From Dyella choica (GTDB lineage: Bacteria; Pseudomonadota; Gammaproteobacteria; Xanthomonadales; Rhodanobacteraceae), in contig NZ_RYYV01000004.1 of NCBI RefSeq assembly GCF_003977665.1, positions 62,001 through 126,000 on the forward strand: a stretch of 64,000 nucleotides of DNA, written 5' to 3'. Positions 42,377-51,997 of the stretch are shown one piece after another (positions within the stretch are counted from its first letter, which is position 1; each line of letters opens with the position of its first letter). The notes under the pieces are model-generated. The model was given only the letters and a program-made list of their open reading frames with translations. It was not told the origin of the DNA and did not search any database. Position numbers and translations under genes: made by a program.

Positions 42377-43032
42377 TGCATTATTCGGAAAAGATCGCGT
42401 CGGGTGGGGGCATCATAAATGCGATAAGAGCGGTCTATCGTCCTTGGTCATCCGGAGAAGGCACTCTGCGGTAACCGCAATGCCGGCGTGGTACCGAAAT
42501 ACGCTCAGATCCCGTTCGACGGCTGGAAAAGGCCGAAATACCTGCCTTCGACGTCAGGTTCACGCATGCTAACGGGTACCCCCGTACCTATACCGGAAAT
42601 CCACAGAAGCGCGACTAAGATCACACTACCGCCCGGTACCTGCCAATGGGGAGATGCACCAACTGCGATGTCTCGCATCGCAATGCTGGGTTTATTCCCT
42701 ATGGCGCACTAGCGTAACGCGGCGCGGGAGTGCCTTTATGTCCTATCGAAGGGTCATGGGCGGTGCGAAGGCAACGAGCCGCTCCGCGGCTTCGATGCTC
42801 CTCGGGAATCAGGCAACTCGACCAGGAAGCACCGATGCCGGTGCGCGCAGCGGCATCCTGTTTTCGATGCGCGCCCACGATCGCTCAAGCTGTGAATTCG
42901 GTTGCCGGCAAGAAGCGTGGTCCGGCAGAGGTGCTGCCGGCTCATGATCTCGGCCACTCCGTCGAACATTGCGGCGCCGGCAACCTCGACCGCAGCCAAG
43001 GTAACCGAAGAAGCGGGTCAAGGTTTCGAGCC
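42377..43032. other. Intergenic stretch, no confirmed gene
   Basis: It contains promoters for the divergent AraC and asparagine-synthetase-like genes. A 69-codon ORF at 42738-42947 with GGGAG ahead of its ATG is the only candidate; it has no recognisable features and I do not call it. Nothing else stands out. Confidence 0.5.
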
Positions 43033-44547
43033 ATGAAAGATTCCCAGATAGACGAGAGCTCCATTCAAGCAACGAGCTTTGCCTTGAGCTCCGGAACCCC
43101 CGGCCAATTGAACATTCAGATCGCCACCTCGCCTTATCTTAGCGAAATCGATTTCTCACCGCTCGAGCGGTTCCAGGGCGGCGAGGTCTCGCTGGACCTC
43201 GTGTCACTCGCCGACCTGCTACGCAATTCGATCGTCTATCCGCCGCATTCCATTTATCGGAATGTGAAACTTGCCGGTACCGGTTTCGACCCGGCGCAGG
43301 ACATGCACGCCACTCCGCAGTACCACTACGCGTTTCAGTCGGCGTTGGCTCATTCGCGCCCAACGTCTGGAACGGTCGACGAAAACCAGCTGCTGGAGAC
43401 GTATCACCGTCTGCTGTGCAATTCGATCGCACGCACCACGGCACGCATGCACGCCCCATGGCTGCTTCAAAGTGGCGGCAAGGATTCCACGACGTTGGCC
43501 ATCGCGCTGGCCGAGACGCGCCCCGACACGACCTGCTTCACTTATCTGGGCGGCAGCGAGGAGAATGAAATTCCATCCGCGAAGTTCGTCGCAAAGAAGC
43601 TTGGGCTGCGTCACGAGGCGCTGGCGTGCAATCCGGAGCGCGCCTACGATCGCTATCTCGCCATGCTCCCGCGCATCCCTTTGCTGACCGCCGATTTCGC
43701 CGCGCTGTCCTACGCCGATTTGGTGACGGAAGTTCACGCACAGAGCGGCGACGGCATCATCGACGGCCTTGGCACAGACGAATATTTCGGCACGCCTATG
43801 CACAACACGGACCGATTGCTTGCGCTGTTGGCGTGCGGCATTCGTTTGCCGCAGGCGCTGTTCACATCGAAATGGGTCAGCCGCAGCTTCAAGCTTTGCT
43901 TTGTGCTGTCGACACTGCAGATGAATATTTTCGAGCGACTCCTTCCCGGCTCGCGTTTCAGCGATGCGGAAGTGGATGCCCTGCTCGGGTGCGACATATC
44001 AATTCTCTCACGGCGACGCCTCGAACAGTTTTACCCTGACATCGATGCGGCTCGATCCAAGGAAGCGGTGCGCCGCATTACGTGCACCATCTATGAATCA
44101 GGGATGCTCGCCAAAGGCATGTACATGGCCAGGGCCGTGGCGCTCCGGCTGGTCTATCCCTACTGCGACGAACAGTTGCGCGACTGGGTTTTCCATCATG
44201 TTCCCGATGAATACCTGATCGGCCCCGGCGGCGTGAACAAGGTGCTGATGCGCAAGTACATCGCGCGACACTTCAAGGACCTGCCCTACGTGCAATCCAA
44301 GGGCAGCTTTCGCTTCGACCTGCGTGGCCTGGCCAGCCGCCGCTTCGACCAGGTGCGCACCTTTGCCGAACAGGCTCGCGACGTGATGCCGGGTGCTCCG
44401 GCCTGGCTGGACGCGAACCGCCGGTTTTTGGGCAACAAGTACTTCGCGTCCAAGTTCTATCTGCTCGCTGTCACCCTACCCTGGTTGCTCAACCGCACAC
44501 ATGGTGCCGGAGCTGCCGCTCAAGCCGAAAGCGAGCGTAAATCATAA
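43033..44547 (+). CDS. Asparagine-synthetase-like (PP-loop) enzyme without glutaminase domain
   Basis: A 504-residue protein. The C-terminal-type asparagine synthetase domain is clear: PP-loop LLQSGGKDSTTLAIAL, then TCFTYLGGSEENEIPSAKFVAKKLGL in outline, and DGLGTDEYFG. The N-terminal glutaminase (Cys1 Ntn) domain is absent and replaced by about 120 unrecognised residues. Such stand-alone domains activate a carboxylate by adenylation, as in lasso-peptide cyclases and beta-lactam synthetases. No lasso-peptide B protein is present. ATG 43033 follows AAGG and removes a non-conserved extension. It is convergent with the hydrolase gene and about 1.7 kb from the lanthipeptide genes, so a link is uncertain. 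Confidence 0.78.
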   Translation: MKDSQIDESSIQATSFALSSGTPGQLNIQIATSPYLSEIDFSPLERFQGGEVSLDLVSLADLLRNSIVYPPHSIYRNVKLAGTGFDPAQDMHATPQYHYAFQSALAHSRPTSGTVDENQLLETYHRLLCNSIARTTARMHAPWLLQSGGKDSTTLAIALAETRPDTTCFTYLGGSEENEIPSAKFVAKKLGLRHEALACNPERAYDRYLAMLPRIPLLTADFAALSYADLVTEVHAQSGDGIIDGLGTDEYFGTPMHNTDRLLALLACGIRLPQALFTSKWVSRSFKLCFVLSTLQMNIFERLLPGSRFSDAEVDALLGCDISILSRRRLEQFYPDIDAARSKEAVRRITCTIYESGMLAKGMYMARAVALRLVYPYCDEQLRDWVFHHVPDEYLIGPGGVNKVLMRKYIARHFKDLPYVQSKGSFRFDLRGLASRRFDQVRTFAEQARDVMPGAPAWLDANRRFLGNKYFASKFYLLAVTLPWLLNRTHGAGAAAQAESERKS

Positions 44548-44572
44548 CGGCAAAGCCCAATGGACTCAGCTC

Positions 44573-45601
44573 CTAGCGCGTACCGGCTGCTAATCCCCGC
44601 AAGGCAGATGAAAGATCGGCCGTGAATGCGTGCGAGTCGTCGATCCAACTGTAGTGACACGCCTGCTTGATGACCGACACATGCACGACGGGCAGCGAAT
44701 GGCTTATCGCCTGCCAACGTGACGCGCCGGGATCGACGAAGTCCTGATCGCCCTGAATGACTTCGACGGGCACGGGGCTTTGTCGCAGGGTGCTGACAAA
44801 ATCGTATTGCTCAGGATCGCTGTTGCCGATGGCTTGGGATACGGCGGTGTTGTAGTAGACCCCGCCACCTTTCCATGTGCGCCAGTTCTTCAGGCGGCAT
44901 ACGTTGATGGAGGCCCAATCCACGAGCTTGGTTCGCTGCCACCTCAATCGAGGGCTCAATGCATCCGGGCGACCGTCGTCAGGGATGCCCGCCTCCTGCA
45001 TGAGCCTGGCGACCTCCGGACGCCCCTGCAATGCCTTGAGTCGAGCGGTCACCGGTTTCCATAGGTCGTCCAGGGTCATGCCCGGGTCCGTGGCGGGCGG
45101 AAACGCCCCGGTGAGTATCAGCCGGGAAACCCGTTGCGGAAATTTTTGATAGTAGCTGAGGGCCAGCAGCGTGCCTTCGGAGTGGCCAAGCAGAACAAGC
45201 TTTGGTTCGCCCAAGGCGTTGCGCAAGGCTTCCAGATCGTCCACCAGTTGGGCAAGAGAGAGGCTCTTGAGTTTTTCTTCCGGCACGGGGGACAGCAGGC
45301 TGCCTCGCTGATCGAACAGAATGAACCGGTATCGGTTGGCGAGCGGCCGAACGGCATCGACGAGATAGCTGAAGTCTCCGCCGGGCCCGCCGTGCAGCAC
45401 CACCACGGCGGGGCCATGGCCAAGCTCGGTGACGTAGATCCCGTCATGCGTTCCCGGCGCAGGCAGATACCATCCATTTTCCTGCAGTTGGTCGAAGACA
45501 TCCTCTGTGTTGGCGGTGGCTTCAGCGATGGGCGACACGAGCCATGCGAGAAGAAATAGGTGGGCGATAAGAAAGCGAGCCGTTCGACGCAATATGGACA
45601 T
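44573..45601 (-). CDS. Exported alpha/beta hydrolase, proline-iminopeptidase-like
   Basis: A 342-residue alpha/beta hydrolase with signal sequence (FLIAHLFLLAWLVSPIAEA). It has the oxyanion motif VVLHGGPGGDFSYL, the FDQRG block typical of proline iminopeptidases, nucleophile elbow GHSEGT, and a late catalytic His region (KQACHYSWIDDSHAF). This S33-like layout suggests an aminopeptidase or esterase in the periplasm. The start at 45601 is chosen to begin at the signal peptide. Its proximity to the lanthipeptide precursor could suggest a leader-trimming role, but it is transcribed away from it and the idea is speculative. Confidence 0.82.
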   Translation of the reverse strand: MSILRRTARFLIAHLFLLAWLVSPIAEATANTEDVFDQLQENGWYLPAPGTHDGIYVTELGHGPAVVVLHGGPGGDFSYLVDAVRPLANRYRFILFDQRGSLLSPVPEEKLKSLSLAQLVDDLEALRNALGEPKLVLLGHSEGTLLALSYYQKFPQRVSRLILTGAFPPATDPGMTLDDLWKPVTARLKALQGRPEVARLMQEAGIPDDGRPDALSPRLRWQRTKLVDWASINVCRLKNWRTWKGGGVYYNTAVSQAIGNSDPEQYDFVSTLRQSPVPVEVIQGDQDFVDPGASRWQAISHSLPVVHVSVIKQACHYSWIDDSHAFTADLSSALRGLAAGTR

Positions 45602-46253
45602 CGGGGCATCATCCCTAACCAAAACGCGACCACTTCGCGCAGGGAGGCTGGATATCAGTTCGTCCTGCTGGTTTCCAGTGCCTATCGCTAGGCACTACTG
45701 ACAACCATGCCGTCATTCCGGCCCCTGCTTGCACCTGATTAGCGCCATGTCTCAACTGGCGGGCATCGGCTCCCTCCCCTACGTGTAGTAGGGGAGGGCT
45801 GGGGTGGGGTGAAGCAAGCTCGCGATGAACTCAAACAGTGCGGCAAGCTCGTACAACTCCACCCCAACCCTCCCCTGTGTACAGGGGAGAAAGGCCGTTT
45901 CCGGTTAGCTCTTCGATCTCGCCTTGAACTCACTATTAAGGCGCTTGTTACCTGGATTCACGCGAAGGCATCGAACATCAAGTGTTTGCCACGGCGTTTA
46001 GGCCGTGTCCCGCCCAGGCCTCGGAACGGGATGACGGCGTCTACACGCCATCTACACATTTGTCGACTCATCGTTACGAAGCGGCGTCCGCCCCAGGGGA
46101 GCAATGGTGCAAGCGTCATGAATCCCGGCTTGGGATAGGGGCCGCTGCGTACATTTTGAACGCTAGCATTCGGCAGCGGCTTTTCGGTGCCTGCGGGTAT
46201 CGAAAAAATCGCGACCGAATTCCTTTCTTCATGACCTACGAAGGAGTTCAGCT
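45602..46253. other. Intergenic stretch with interspersed repeat and lanA promoter region
   Basis: Positions 45721-45903 hold copy B of the interspersed element. The remaining 350 bp before the lanthipeptide precursor show no gene and should include its promoter. Confidence 0.6.
45721..45903 (-). repeat. Interspersed repeat element, copy B (about 180 bp)
   Basis: Inverted copy of 485-664, with the same two hairpins (CTCCCCTACGTG.../GGGGAGGG and CCCTCCCC...GGGGAG) and the same end sequences. The best-conserved block is the inner GCAAGCTCG...ACTCAAACAGTGCGGCAAGCTCG region. It is non-coding. Confidence 0.85.
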
Positions 46254-46448
46254 ATGCAGCAGAATGATAATGTCGTTTCCGCTTGGCTCGAAGGCGCCGA
46301 TAGCATCAGCGGCTTGGGCAACCCGGCCGGCCCGCTCTTTGTGGATGGCTCCACCGAGAAAAAAATGACCACTCGGGCGAGTGCCGAGAGGATCGACACC
46401 ATGTTTAGGACAACGCAGTCCTGCGCTTCCGGCTGCAGTTGTTGCTGA
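46254..46448 (+). CDS. lanA: Class II lanthipeptide precursor (LanA)
   Basis: A 64-residue precursor peptide. The ATG is preceded by GAAGGAG. The leader resembles type-2 lantibiotic leaders: an acidic/aliphatic VVSAWLEGAD region and NPAG, as in the mersacidin/plantaricin group. The C-terminal 12 residues (TTQSCASGCSCC, 53-64) hold four Cys and four Ser/Thr, ready for dehydration and thioether closure. No GG or GA protease site lies right before this core, so the cleavage point is not clear; it may be longer than 12 residues. LanM is encoded 92 bp downstream. No transporter-protease is visible. Confidence 0.83.
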   Translation: MQQNDNVVSAWLEGADSISGLGNPAGPLFVDGSTEKKMTTRASAERIDTMFRTTQSCASGCSCC

Positions 46449-46458
46449 TTTTCCACCG

Positions 46459-46496
46459 AGGCCAACACACCGCTGAATCCGGTCGTGTGTTGGCCT
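46459..46496 (+). terminator. Hairpin between lanA and lanM
   Basis: A 12-bp stem (AGGCCAACACAC / GTGTGTTGGCCT) with a 14-base loop, followed by TTTTCC. As at other lanA-lanM junctions, it could partly terminate or stabilise the short precursor transcript, giving more precursor than enzyme. Confidence 0.7.
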
Positions 46497-46540
46497 TTTC
46501 CATGTCCCCTCGCCTCATCATAAGGAAGGCGCCGAATCGA

Positions 46541-49363
46541 ATGATGGCCGAGACTCGTACTGCCGACGCCTTCGCACCGATCATTGACCACTTCACCGCT
46601 TCCGCACGCGCTGCTTTGGAGCAGTGTCTTACCGCAGTCACCGGGCTGGATGCCGGCGAAGTGTCGCTGATCCGCAAGACCGCTGACGAAGCGCTGCGTT
46701 CCAACGCACGCCTCAAGCTAAACCGCGTGCTATTGCTGGAATTGCACGCGGCCAATCGATGCGGTTGGCTCACCGCGGAAAGCGACGCGGACCGTCACGA
46801 TCAATTTGTCGAAATCGCGCAGCAAGCCGAATTCACCGCTCATCTGGATCGACGCTACCCGTCGCTACATAGTCGCCTGCAACGATCCCTTGATCAGCAA
46901 GCCCGCGCGATCCAAACGCTCGCAACCCGCTTTGCCGCCGATCGCAGCCTGTTGGCGTGCTTCTTCGAACGCCCTGCAGGACGCCTCACCGCTCTGAGCC
47001 TGGGACAAGGCGATCTGCATGCCGGCGGCCAGGCCGTCGCGCGGCTGTCTCTGGAAGCGGGCGAAGTCATGTACAAACCGCGCTCGCTGCGAGTCGACCT
47101 TGCATTGGATAGGTTTTTGCAGCGCGTGTTCGGCGAGACCGCCGAACGCATCTGCGTGCCCAAGGTGGTCGACCAGGGCGACTACGGTTGGGCGTCGTTC
47201 GTGGTCCATCGCTATTGCGAGGGCGAAGAGGAGCTGCGCGCGTTCTATCTGCGGCTTGGCCATTGGCTGGCGGTGCTGCGCCTGCTCGGCGGCACCGATA
47301 TTCATCACGAGAACCTTATCGCTGCCGGCCCTGTGCCGGTGGTCATCGACGCTGAAAGCCTGTTCGCCGTCATTCCCAAACCCGCCGCTTCGGGAGGCGG
47401 ACAAGCCCACGATGCGGCACAGGCGCTGATCGCCGGCTCGGTCTTGCGCACTGGCATAGTGCCGTTTCGTGCGTCGGGCGAAGGCTTCGACGGGGCCGAC
47501 CTTTCGGCAGCCGGGGCGCTGCCTGACCAGCAACCGAAGGTGCAGATTCCCGTTATCGTCGATGCAGGCACGACCGAGGCTCGACTGAAGCTGGTCGACA
47601 CCGACATCGTCCATTCCCAGAACCATCCCAGCGCCCTTCCCCAGGTTTCCACGTACTGGAACCAGATCAGCGAAGGATTCCTGGCCGCCTCCAACAGCTT
47701 GCGCGAACTCGACGCAAAAGGCGTGCTTGAAGCATGGCTGCTCGACTTCGAAGGCTGCCCGGTGCGCGATCTTCGTCTTCCGACCCAGTCTTATGCGGAG
47801 ATTGGCCGCATGTTGTGGCATCCGGCGTCGCTGCACGATGAGGCCAAGGCGATCGAACGCGCCCGCGACCTTTTCACCCGCAACGCCGCCCTCACCTCGG
47901 TGACCTCATCCACCCCCGAGGAAATAAGCGGCGCGATCGACGATCTGCTGTACGGCGATATTCCGGTTTTCGTCGCCCCGCTGGCCCGCACGCGGATCAA
48001 CGCCGCCCTGGCGGATTGGCGCGTGATGCGTATCGATCTGGAAGAGCTGACCATACGCAGCGCGCTGGTTACGACCGAACTCAACCGGCGCGGCAATCTG
48101 CCGGACCCGATCAGTGACGACCGCCTTTGCCGTGCGCAAGCACCGCATGGCGAACAGCTGGATGCACGTCGCCGCCAACTGGCGGCGGATGTGGTGGAAC
48201 GCCTGCTGAGGCTCGCCGTGCCCGGTGCCGACGGCTCGATGACATGGATTACGCCGGAAACCACCAGCGAAGGCTGGTTCATTCAACCCCTGCAAGGCGA
48301 TCTCTACTTCGGGCTTGGCGGCGTCACGGTGGCGCTCGCGGGTTATTTGCGCGAAGTCGAAGACGGCCGCGCGAACCCGGTGCCGGGTACCGAAGAGGCG
48401 CTGGACGGCGCGCTGCGCACCCTCGTGTCGCTTGAAGCCATCCAGCCGCCAAGAAGCATCGGCGGTTTTGAGGGCTACGGCGCGCAAATCTGGACGTGGC
48501 TGACCTTGCGCGACCTGCTGCGGCGCCCGGAGCTGATCGCACGCGCGGTGGCCAGCGCCGAAGCACTGGAAGCAAGGGGATTTCGCGCTGAGGATGGCTT
48601 CGACGTCATCGACGGTGCGGCCGGCGTTATCGTACCGCTGCTGAGCTTGGCTGAGGCCACCCGTGATACGCGCTGGCTGGCGCTGGCCGCATGCGCTGGA
48701 CAGCACCTGGAAAAAACCGCGGTCGTCGATGCGATCGGCGCGCGCTGGATGACCCGTTTTGAGCAGGCGATAGGCGGGTTTTCCCACGGCGCCACCGGCA
48801 TCGGCTGGGCGCTCGCGCGCCTTGCCTCATCGCAAGCGGGCAGCGAAGACGAGCGCGCCCGCTGGGGCGTGCTGGCTGACGCGGCGTTCGCGTTCGAAGA
48901 TTCGCTTTACGAGGAAAGCTGCGGCAACTGGATCGACAAACGTTACCCGCAACTCAATAAGAGCCATGACACATGGTGCAATGGCAGCGTTGGCATCGGC
49001 CTCGCCTCAGCGGATCTGTATGCCCGCGTCGGCGATGCGCACCACTTGCACAGGCTGCGGCGCGCGATTGCCGCCGCACGCGGCAAGTGGGGCATCAGCC
49101 ACACCTTGTGCCATGGGGATTTTTCGCTGTGGGAGCTGCAGTTGCGCGCTGCCGCACTGGACCCGGTTGCTTGTGCCGAAGATCTGAACGAATCGGTGGC
49201 GCAGATCGTTTCGTCGATCGAAGAGAATCGCGGGATAGTCACCGGCCGGGCACGCGCTGCCTTCACCCCGGGCCTGATGAATGGGCTTGCTGGTGCGGTC
49301 CACGGCCTGAGCCGATTGCATCGGCAATGCACCCTGCCCTCGCCGCTGCTATTGGAGCGATGA
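46541..49363 (+). CDS. lanM: Class II lanthipeptide synthetase LanM
   Basis: A 940-residue bifunctional LanM, normal for the family. The N-terminal DUF4135 dehydratase shows VMYKPRSLRVDLALDRFL and the kinase-like GGTDIHHENLIAAG...VVIDAESLF, which phosphorylates Ser/Thr and eliminates phosphate. The C-terminal LanC-like cyclase has HGATGIGWALA and the zinc ligands C813 (WCNG) and C857-H858 (LCHGD), which guide Cys addition. ATG 46541 follows GGAAGG; the upstream ATG 46502 lacks a ribosome site. It is directly downstream of lanA across a hairpin. No LanT or immunity gene follows in the window. Confidence 0.93.
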   Translation: MMAETRTADAFAPIIDHFTASARAALEQCLTAVTGLDAGEVSLIRKTADEALRSNARLKLNRVLLLELHAANRCGWLTAESDADRHDQFVEIAQQAEFTAHLDRRYPSLHSRLQRSLDQQARAIQTLATRFAADRSLLACFFERPAGRLTALSLGQGDLHAGGQAVARLSLEAGEVMYKPRSLRVDLALDRFLQRVFGETAERICVPKVVDQGDYGWASFVVHRYCEGEEELRAFYLRLGHWLAVLRLLGGTDIHHENLIAAGPVPVVIDAESLFAVIPKPAASGGGQAHDAAQALIAGSVLRTGIVPFRASGEGFDGADLSAAGALPDQQPKVQIPVIVDAGTTEARLKLVDTDIVHSQNHPSALPQVSTYWNQISEGFLAASNSLRELDAKGVLEAWLLDFEGCPVRDLRLPTQSYAEIGRMLWHPASLHDEAKAIERARDLFTRNAALTSVTSSTPEEISGAIDDLLYGDIPVFVAPLARTRINAALADWRVMRIDLEELTIRSALVTTELNRRGNLPDPISDDRLCRAQAPHGEQLDARRRQLAADVVERLLRLAVPGADGSMTWITPETTSEGWFIQPLQGDLYFGLGGVTVALAGYLREVEDGRANPVPGTEEALDGALRTLVSLEAIQPPRSIGGFEGYGAQIWTWLTLRDLLRRPELIARAVASAEALEARGFRAEDGFDVIDGAAGVIVPLLSLAEATRDTRWLALAACAGQHLEKTAVVDAIGARWMTRFEQAIGGFSHGATGIGWALARLASSQAGSEDERARWGVLADAAFAFEDSLYEESCGNWIDKRYPQLNKSHDTWCNGSVGIGLASADLYARVGDAHHLHRLRRAIAAARGKWGISHTLCHGDFSLWELQLRAAALDPVACAEDLNESVAQIVSSIEENRGIVTGRARAAFTPGLMNGLAGAVHGLSRLHRQCTLPSPLLLER

Positions 49364-49429
49364 GCCAAACATCGGCTTGATTGGTTTATTCGCTATCATG
49401 GCCAGGCTTGAAACATCTGAGGTGGCGCC

Positions 49430-51715
49430 ATGGCCGATAAACAGATTCCAGGCATTCGCCCCTACGACAATCCCGCCGGCGGCTGGGGCGCTTTACGCGC
49501 AACGGCCCGGGCCGTACGCGAGCAAATGGAAGCCGGCGAAGCGACCGCAACCTTGCTGCGCACCAACAAGCCGGAGGGATTCGACTGCCCCGGCTGTGCG
49601 TGGCCGGACAAGAAGTACACGTCGACCTTCCAGTTCTGCGAGAACGGCGCCAAGGCCGTCACCTGGGAAGCCACCACCAAGCGCGCGCCGCCGACCTTCT
49701 TCGCCAGGAACACCGTCACTTCGCTACGTGCATGGAGCGATTATCAATTGGAAGACCAGGGGCGCCTGACGCATCCCATGGTCTACAACGCGCAGAAGGA
49801 CATCTACGAGGCGATCGGCTGGGACGAGGCCTTTGCGCGCATCGGCGAAATCCTGCGCGGCATGACGGAGCCGGATACGGTCGAGTTCTATACCTCGGGA
49901 CGGGCCTCCAACGAGGCGGCCTTCCTCTATCAGATCTTTGCGCGCGAATACGGCACGAACAATTTCCCGGATTGCTCGAACATGTGCCATGAAGCGACGA
50001 GCGTGGGCTTGCCGCAATCGATCGGCATCGGCAAGGGCACGGTGTCGCTGGATGATTTCGATCATTGCGAACTGATCATCGCCATGGGTCACAACCCCGG
50101 CACCAACCATCCGCGCATGATGGGCACGCTGCACGAAGTGGCGCGCCGGGGCGCGCCCATCATCGTGTTCAATCCGCTGCGCGAGCGCGCGCTGGAACGC
50201 TTTGCCGATCCGCAGGACCCGCTTGAGATGGCCACGCTCGGGTCGACGCCGATTGCATCGACCTATCTGCAGGTCAAGGTCGGCGGGGATGCGGCCGCTC
50301 TCAAGGGCATCATGAAAGCGCTGCTGGAGATGGACGCGGCAGCGGATCCCGGCTCGACCGTGCTCGATCACGCTTTCATCAAGACGCACACCCACGGTTT
50401 TGAAGCCCTTGCTGCCGATCTGCGCGCAACAACCTGGCCGGCCATCGTGGCCACGTCGGGCCTGAGCGAATCCGAATTGCGCGCCGTCGCCGATGCCTAC
50501 GCCCAATCGAACGCGACCATCGTCACCTACGGCATGGGCATGACCCAGCACAGCATGGGAACGCAGAACGTGCAGCAGATTGCCAATCTGTTGCTGTTGC
50601 GCGGCAATTTCGGCAAGCCAGGCGCCGGTATTTGTCCGTTACGCGGGCATTCGAATGTGCAAGGCGATCGCACGGTCGGCATCACCGAAAAGCCCACGGC
50701 CGGCCTGCTGGATAGGATCGAAAAAACCTTTGGCTTCCGCCCGCCGGCCAGGCACGGTCATGATGCGGTCGCGGCCATGCAGGCGATCGTCGATGGCCGT
50801 TCGAAGGCATTGATCTGCCTGGGCGGGAATCTTGCCGTGGCCTTGCCCGATGCGCAGGCGTGCTTTCCCGCGATGCGTCGCCTGGAGCTCTCGGTGCATA
50901 TCGCCACCAAGCTCAACCGCTCGCACCTGCTCACCGGCAAGCACACTTTCCTGTTGCCTTGCCTGGGACGTACCGAGCGGGACATGCAAGCGAGCGGTCC
51001 GCAGGCGGTGACGGTGGAAGATTCGATGTCGATGGTGCATGCGTCGCGCGGCAAGCTGACGCCTGCGTCGGAAGCGCTGCGCTCGGAACCCGCCATCGTC
51101 GCCGGCCTGGCCGCCGCCACGCTGCCGGACAGCCGCGTGGCATGGATGGAGCTGATCGCCGATTACGACCGGATTCGCGACGCCATCGAATCGGTCTTTC
51201 CCGATTTTGAAAACTACAACGAACGTATCCGTCATCCGGGCGGATTCAGGCTGCCGCTGCCGCCCACCGAACGCATCTGGAACACGCCCTCGGGCAAAGC
51301 TGAATTCCTGCTCTTCCGTGGCCTGGAAGAAGATCCCGCCCGCACCGATCCGACCATCCTGAAGCTCACCACCATCCGCAGCCACGACCAGTACAACACC
51401 ACCATCTACAGCCTCGACGACCGCTATCGCGGCGTTTTCGGGCGACGCGACGTCGTGTTCATGAACGAGGCCGACCTCGCCGAACGGGGCATCGCGGAGG
51501 GCGACGAAATCCGCGTGGAAACCGCCTTCGGCCAGGGCCAGGAACGTTGCCTGAGCAAGGTCATCGCCGTTGCCTACAAGATCGCCCGCGGTGCGGTGGC
51601 CACCTACTACCCGGAAGGCAATTGCCTGGTGCCGCTTAGCTACATCGACAAAGTGAGCGGCACGCCCTCCTACAAGTCGATTCCGGTTCGCGTGTCACGC
51701 GTAGCAGGCGCGTAA
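49430..51715 (+). CDS. FdhF/YdeP-family molybdopterin oxidoreductase
   Basis: A 761-residue molybdenum or tungsten bis-MGD enzyme of the YdeP group. The N-terminal FDCPGCAWPD motif is typical. The molybdenum-site region reads CSNMCHEATSVGLPQSIGIG. The pterin-binding GHNPGTNHPRMMG and C-terminal molydopterin-dinucleotide domain (TTIYSLDDRYRGVFGRRDVVFMN in outline) complete the layout. YdeP is linked to acid resistance in E. coli; its substrate is unknown. There is no twin-arginine signal, so it should be cytoplasmic. It begins 66 nt after lanM but is probably an unrelated transcription unit. Confidence 0.9.
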   Translation: MADKQIPGIRPYDNPAGGWGALRATARAVREQMEAGEATATLLRTNKPEGFDCPGCAWPDKKYTSTFQFCENGAKAVTWEATTKRAPPTFFARNTVTSLRAWSDYQLEDQGRLTHPMVYNAQKDIYEAIGWDEAFARIGEILRGMTEPDTVEFYTSGRASNEAAFLYQIFAREYGTNNFPDCSNMCHEATSVGLPQSIGIGKGTVSLDDFDHCELIIAMGHNPGTNHPRMMGTLHEVARRGAPIIVFNPLRERALERFADPQDPLEMATLGSTPIASTYLQVKVGGDAAALKGIMKALLEMDAAADPGSTVLDHAFIKTHTHGFEALAADLRATTWPAIVATSGLSESELRAVADAYAQSNATIVTYGMGMTQHSMGTQNVQQIANLLLLRGNFGKPGAGICPLRGHSNVQGDRTVGITEKPTAGLLDRIEKTFGFRPPARHGHDAVAAMQAIVDGRSKALICLGGNLAVALPDAQACFPAMRRLELSVHIATKLNRSHLLTGKHTFLLPCLGRTERDMQASGPQAVTVEDSMSMVHASRGKLTPASEALRSEPAIVAGLAAATLPDSRVAWMELIADYDRIRDAIESVFPDFENYNERIRHPGGFRLPLPPTERIWNTPSGKAEFLLFRGLEEDPARTDPTILKLTTIRSHDQYNTTIYSLDDRYRGVFGRRDVVFMNEADLAERGIAEGDEIRVETAFGQGQERCLSKVIAVAYKIARGAVATYYPEGNCLVPLSYIDKVSGTPSYKSIPVRVSRVAGA

Positions 51716-51787
51716 CTATTTGCAGAACGACTACAACGCAAGATGCGAGACCATCAGCCCATGCGGGCGCCTTGCCCGAGTGTGGGC

Positions 51788-51855
51788 GTAGGCTGGGATG
51801 ATATTCCCAGCTCTCCGTGCGGAGCCCCGATGCTGGGATTGCCATCCCAGCCTAC
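51788..51855. repeat. REP element, full double-hairpin copy 2
   Basis: GTAG foot plus GCTGGGATGATATTCCCAGC-type hairpin, a 12-bp GC-rich centre, and the mirrored unit ending CCTAC. It belongs to the same family as 39618-39692 and lies between the YdeP-like gene and the pilus operon. Confidence 0.9.
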
Positions 51856-51997
51856 ACCTCGGGGCATCGCCAGGCGATACTTGACCTTGCATTTAAATGC
51901 GAGAAAGATAAAGCCGTTCATGCCCAGGAAGCGGTGTGGAAGTTGTGCGTGACGGGCATGCTGCTTGATCATTCCGCAACTTGAGGGGGGGCTCTCC

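Noticed and set aside
43033-44547. Lasso-peptide cluster based on the PP-loop ligase
   Set aside because: No leader protease or precursor with the required features is visible nearby.
46254-46448. Reading the Cys-rich peptide as a metallothionein or microcin
   Set aside because: The adjacent LanM, the NPAG-type leader and the hairpin after it fit a lanthipeptide precursor much better.
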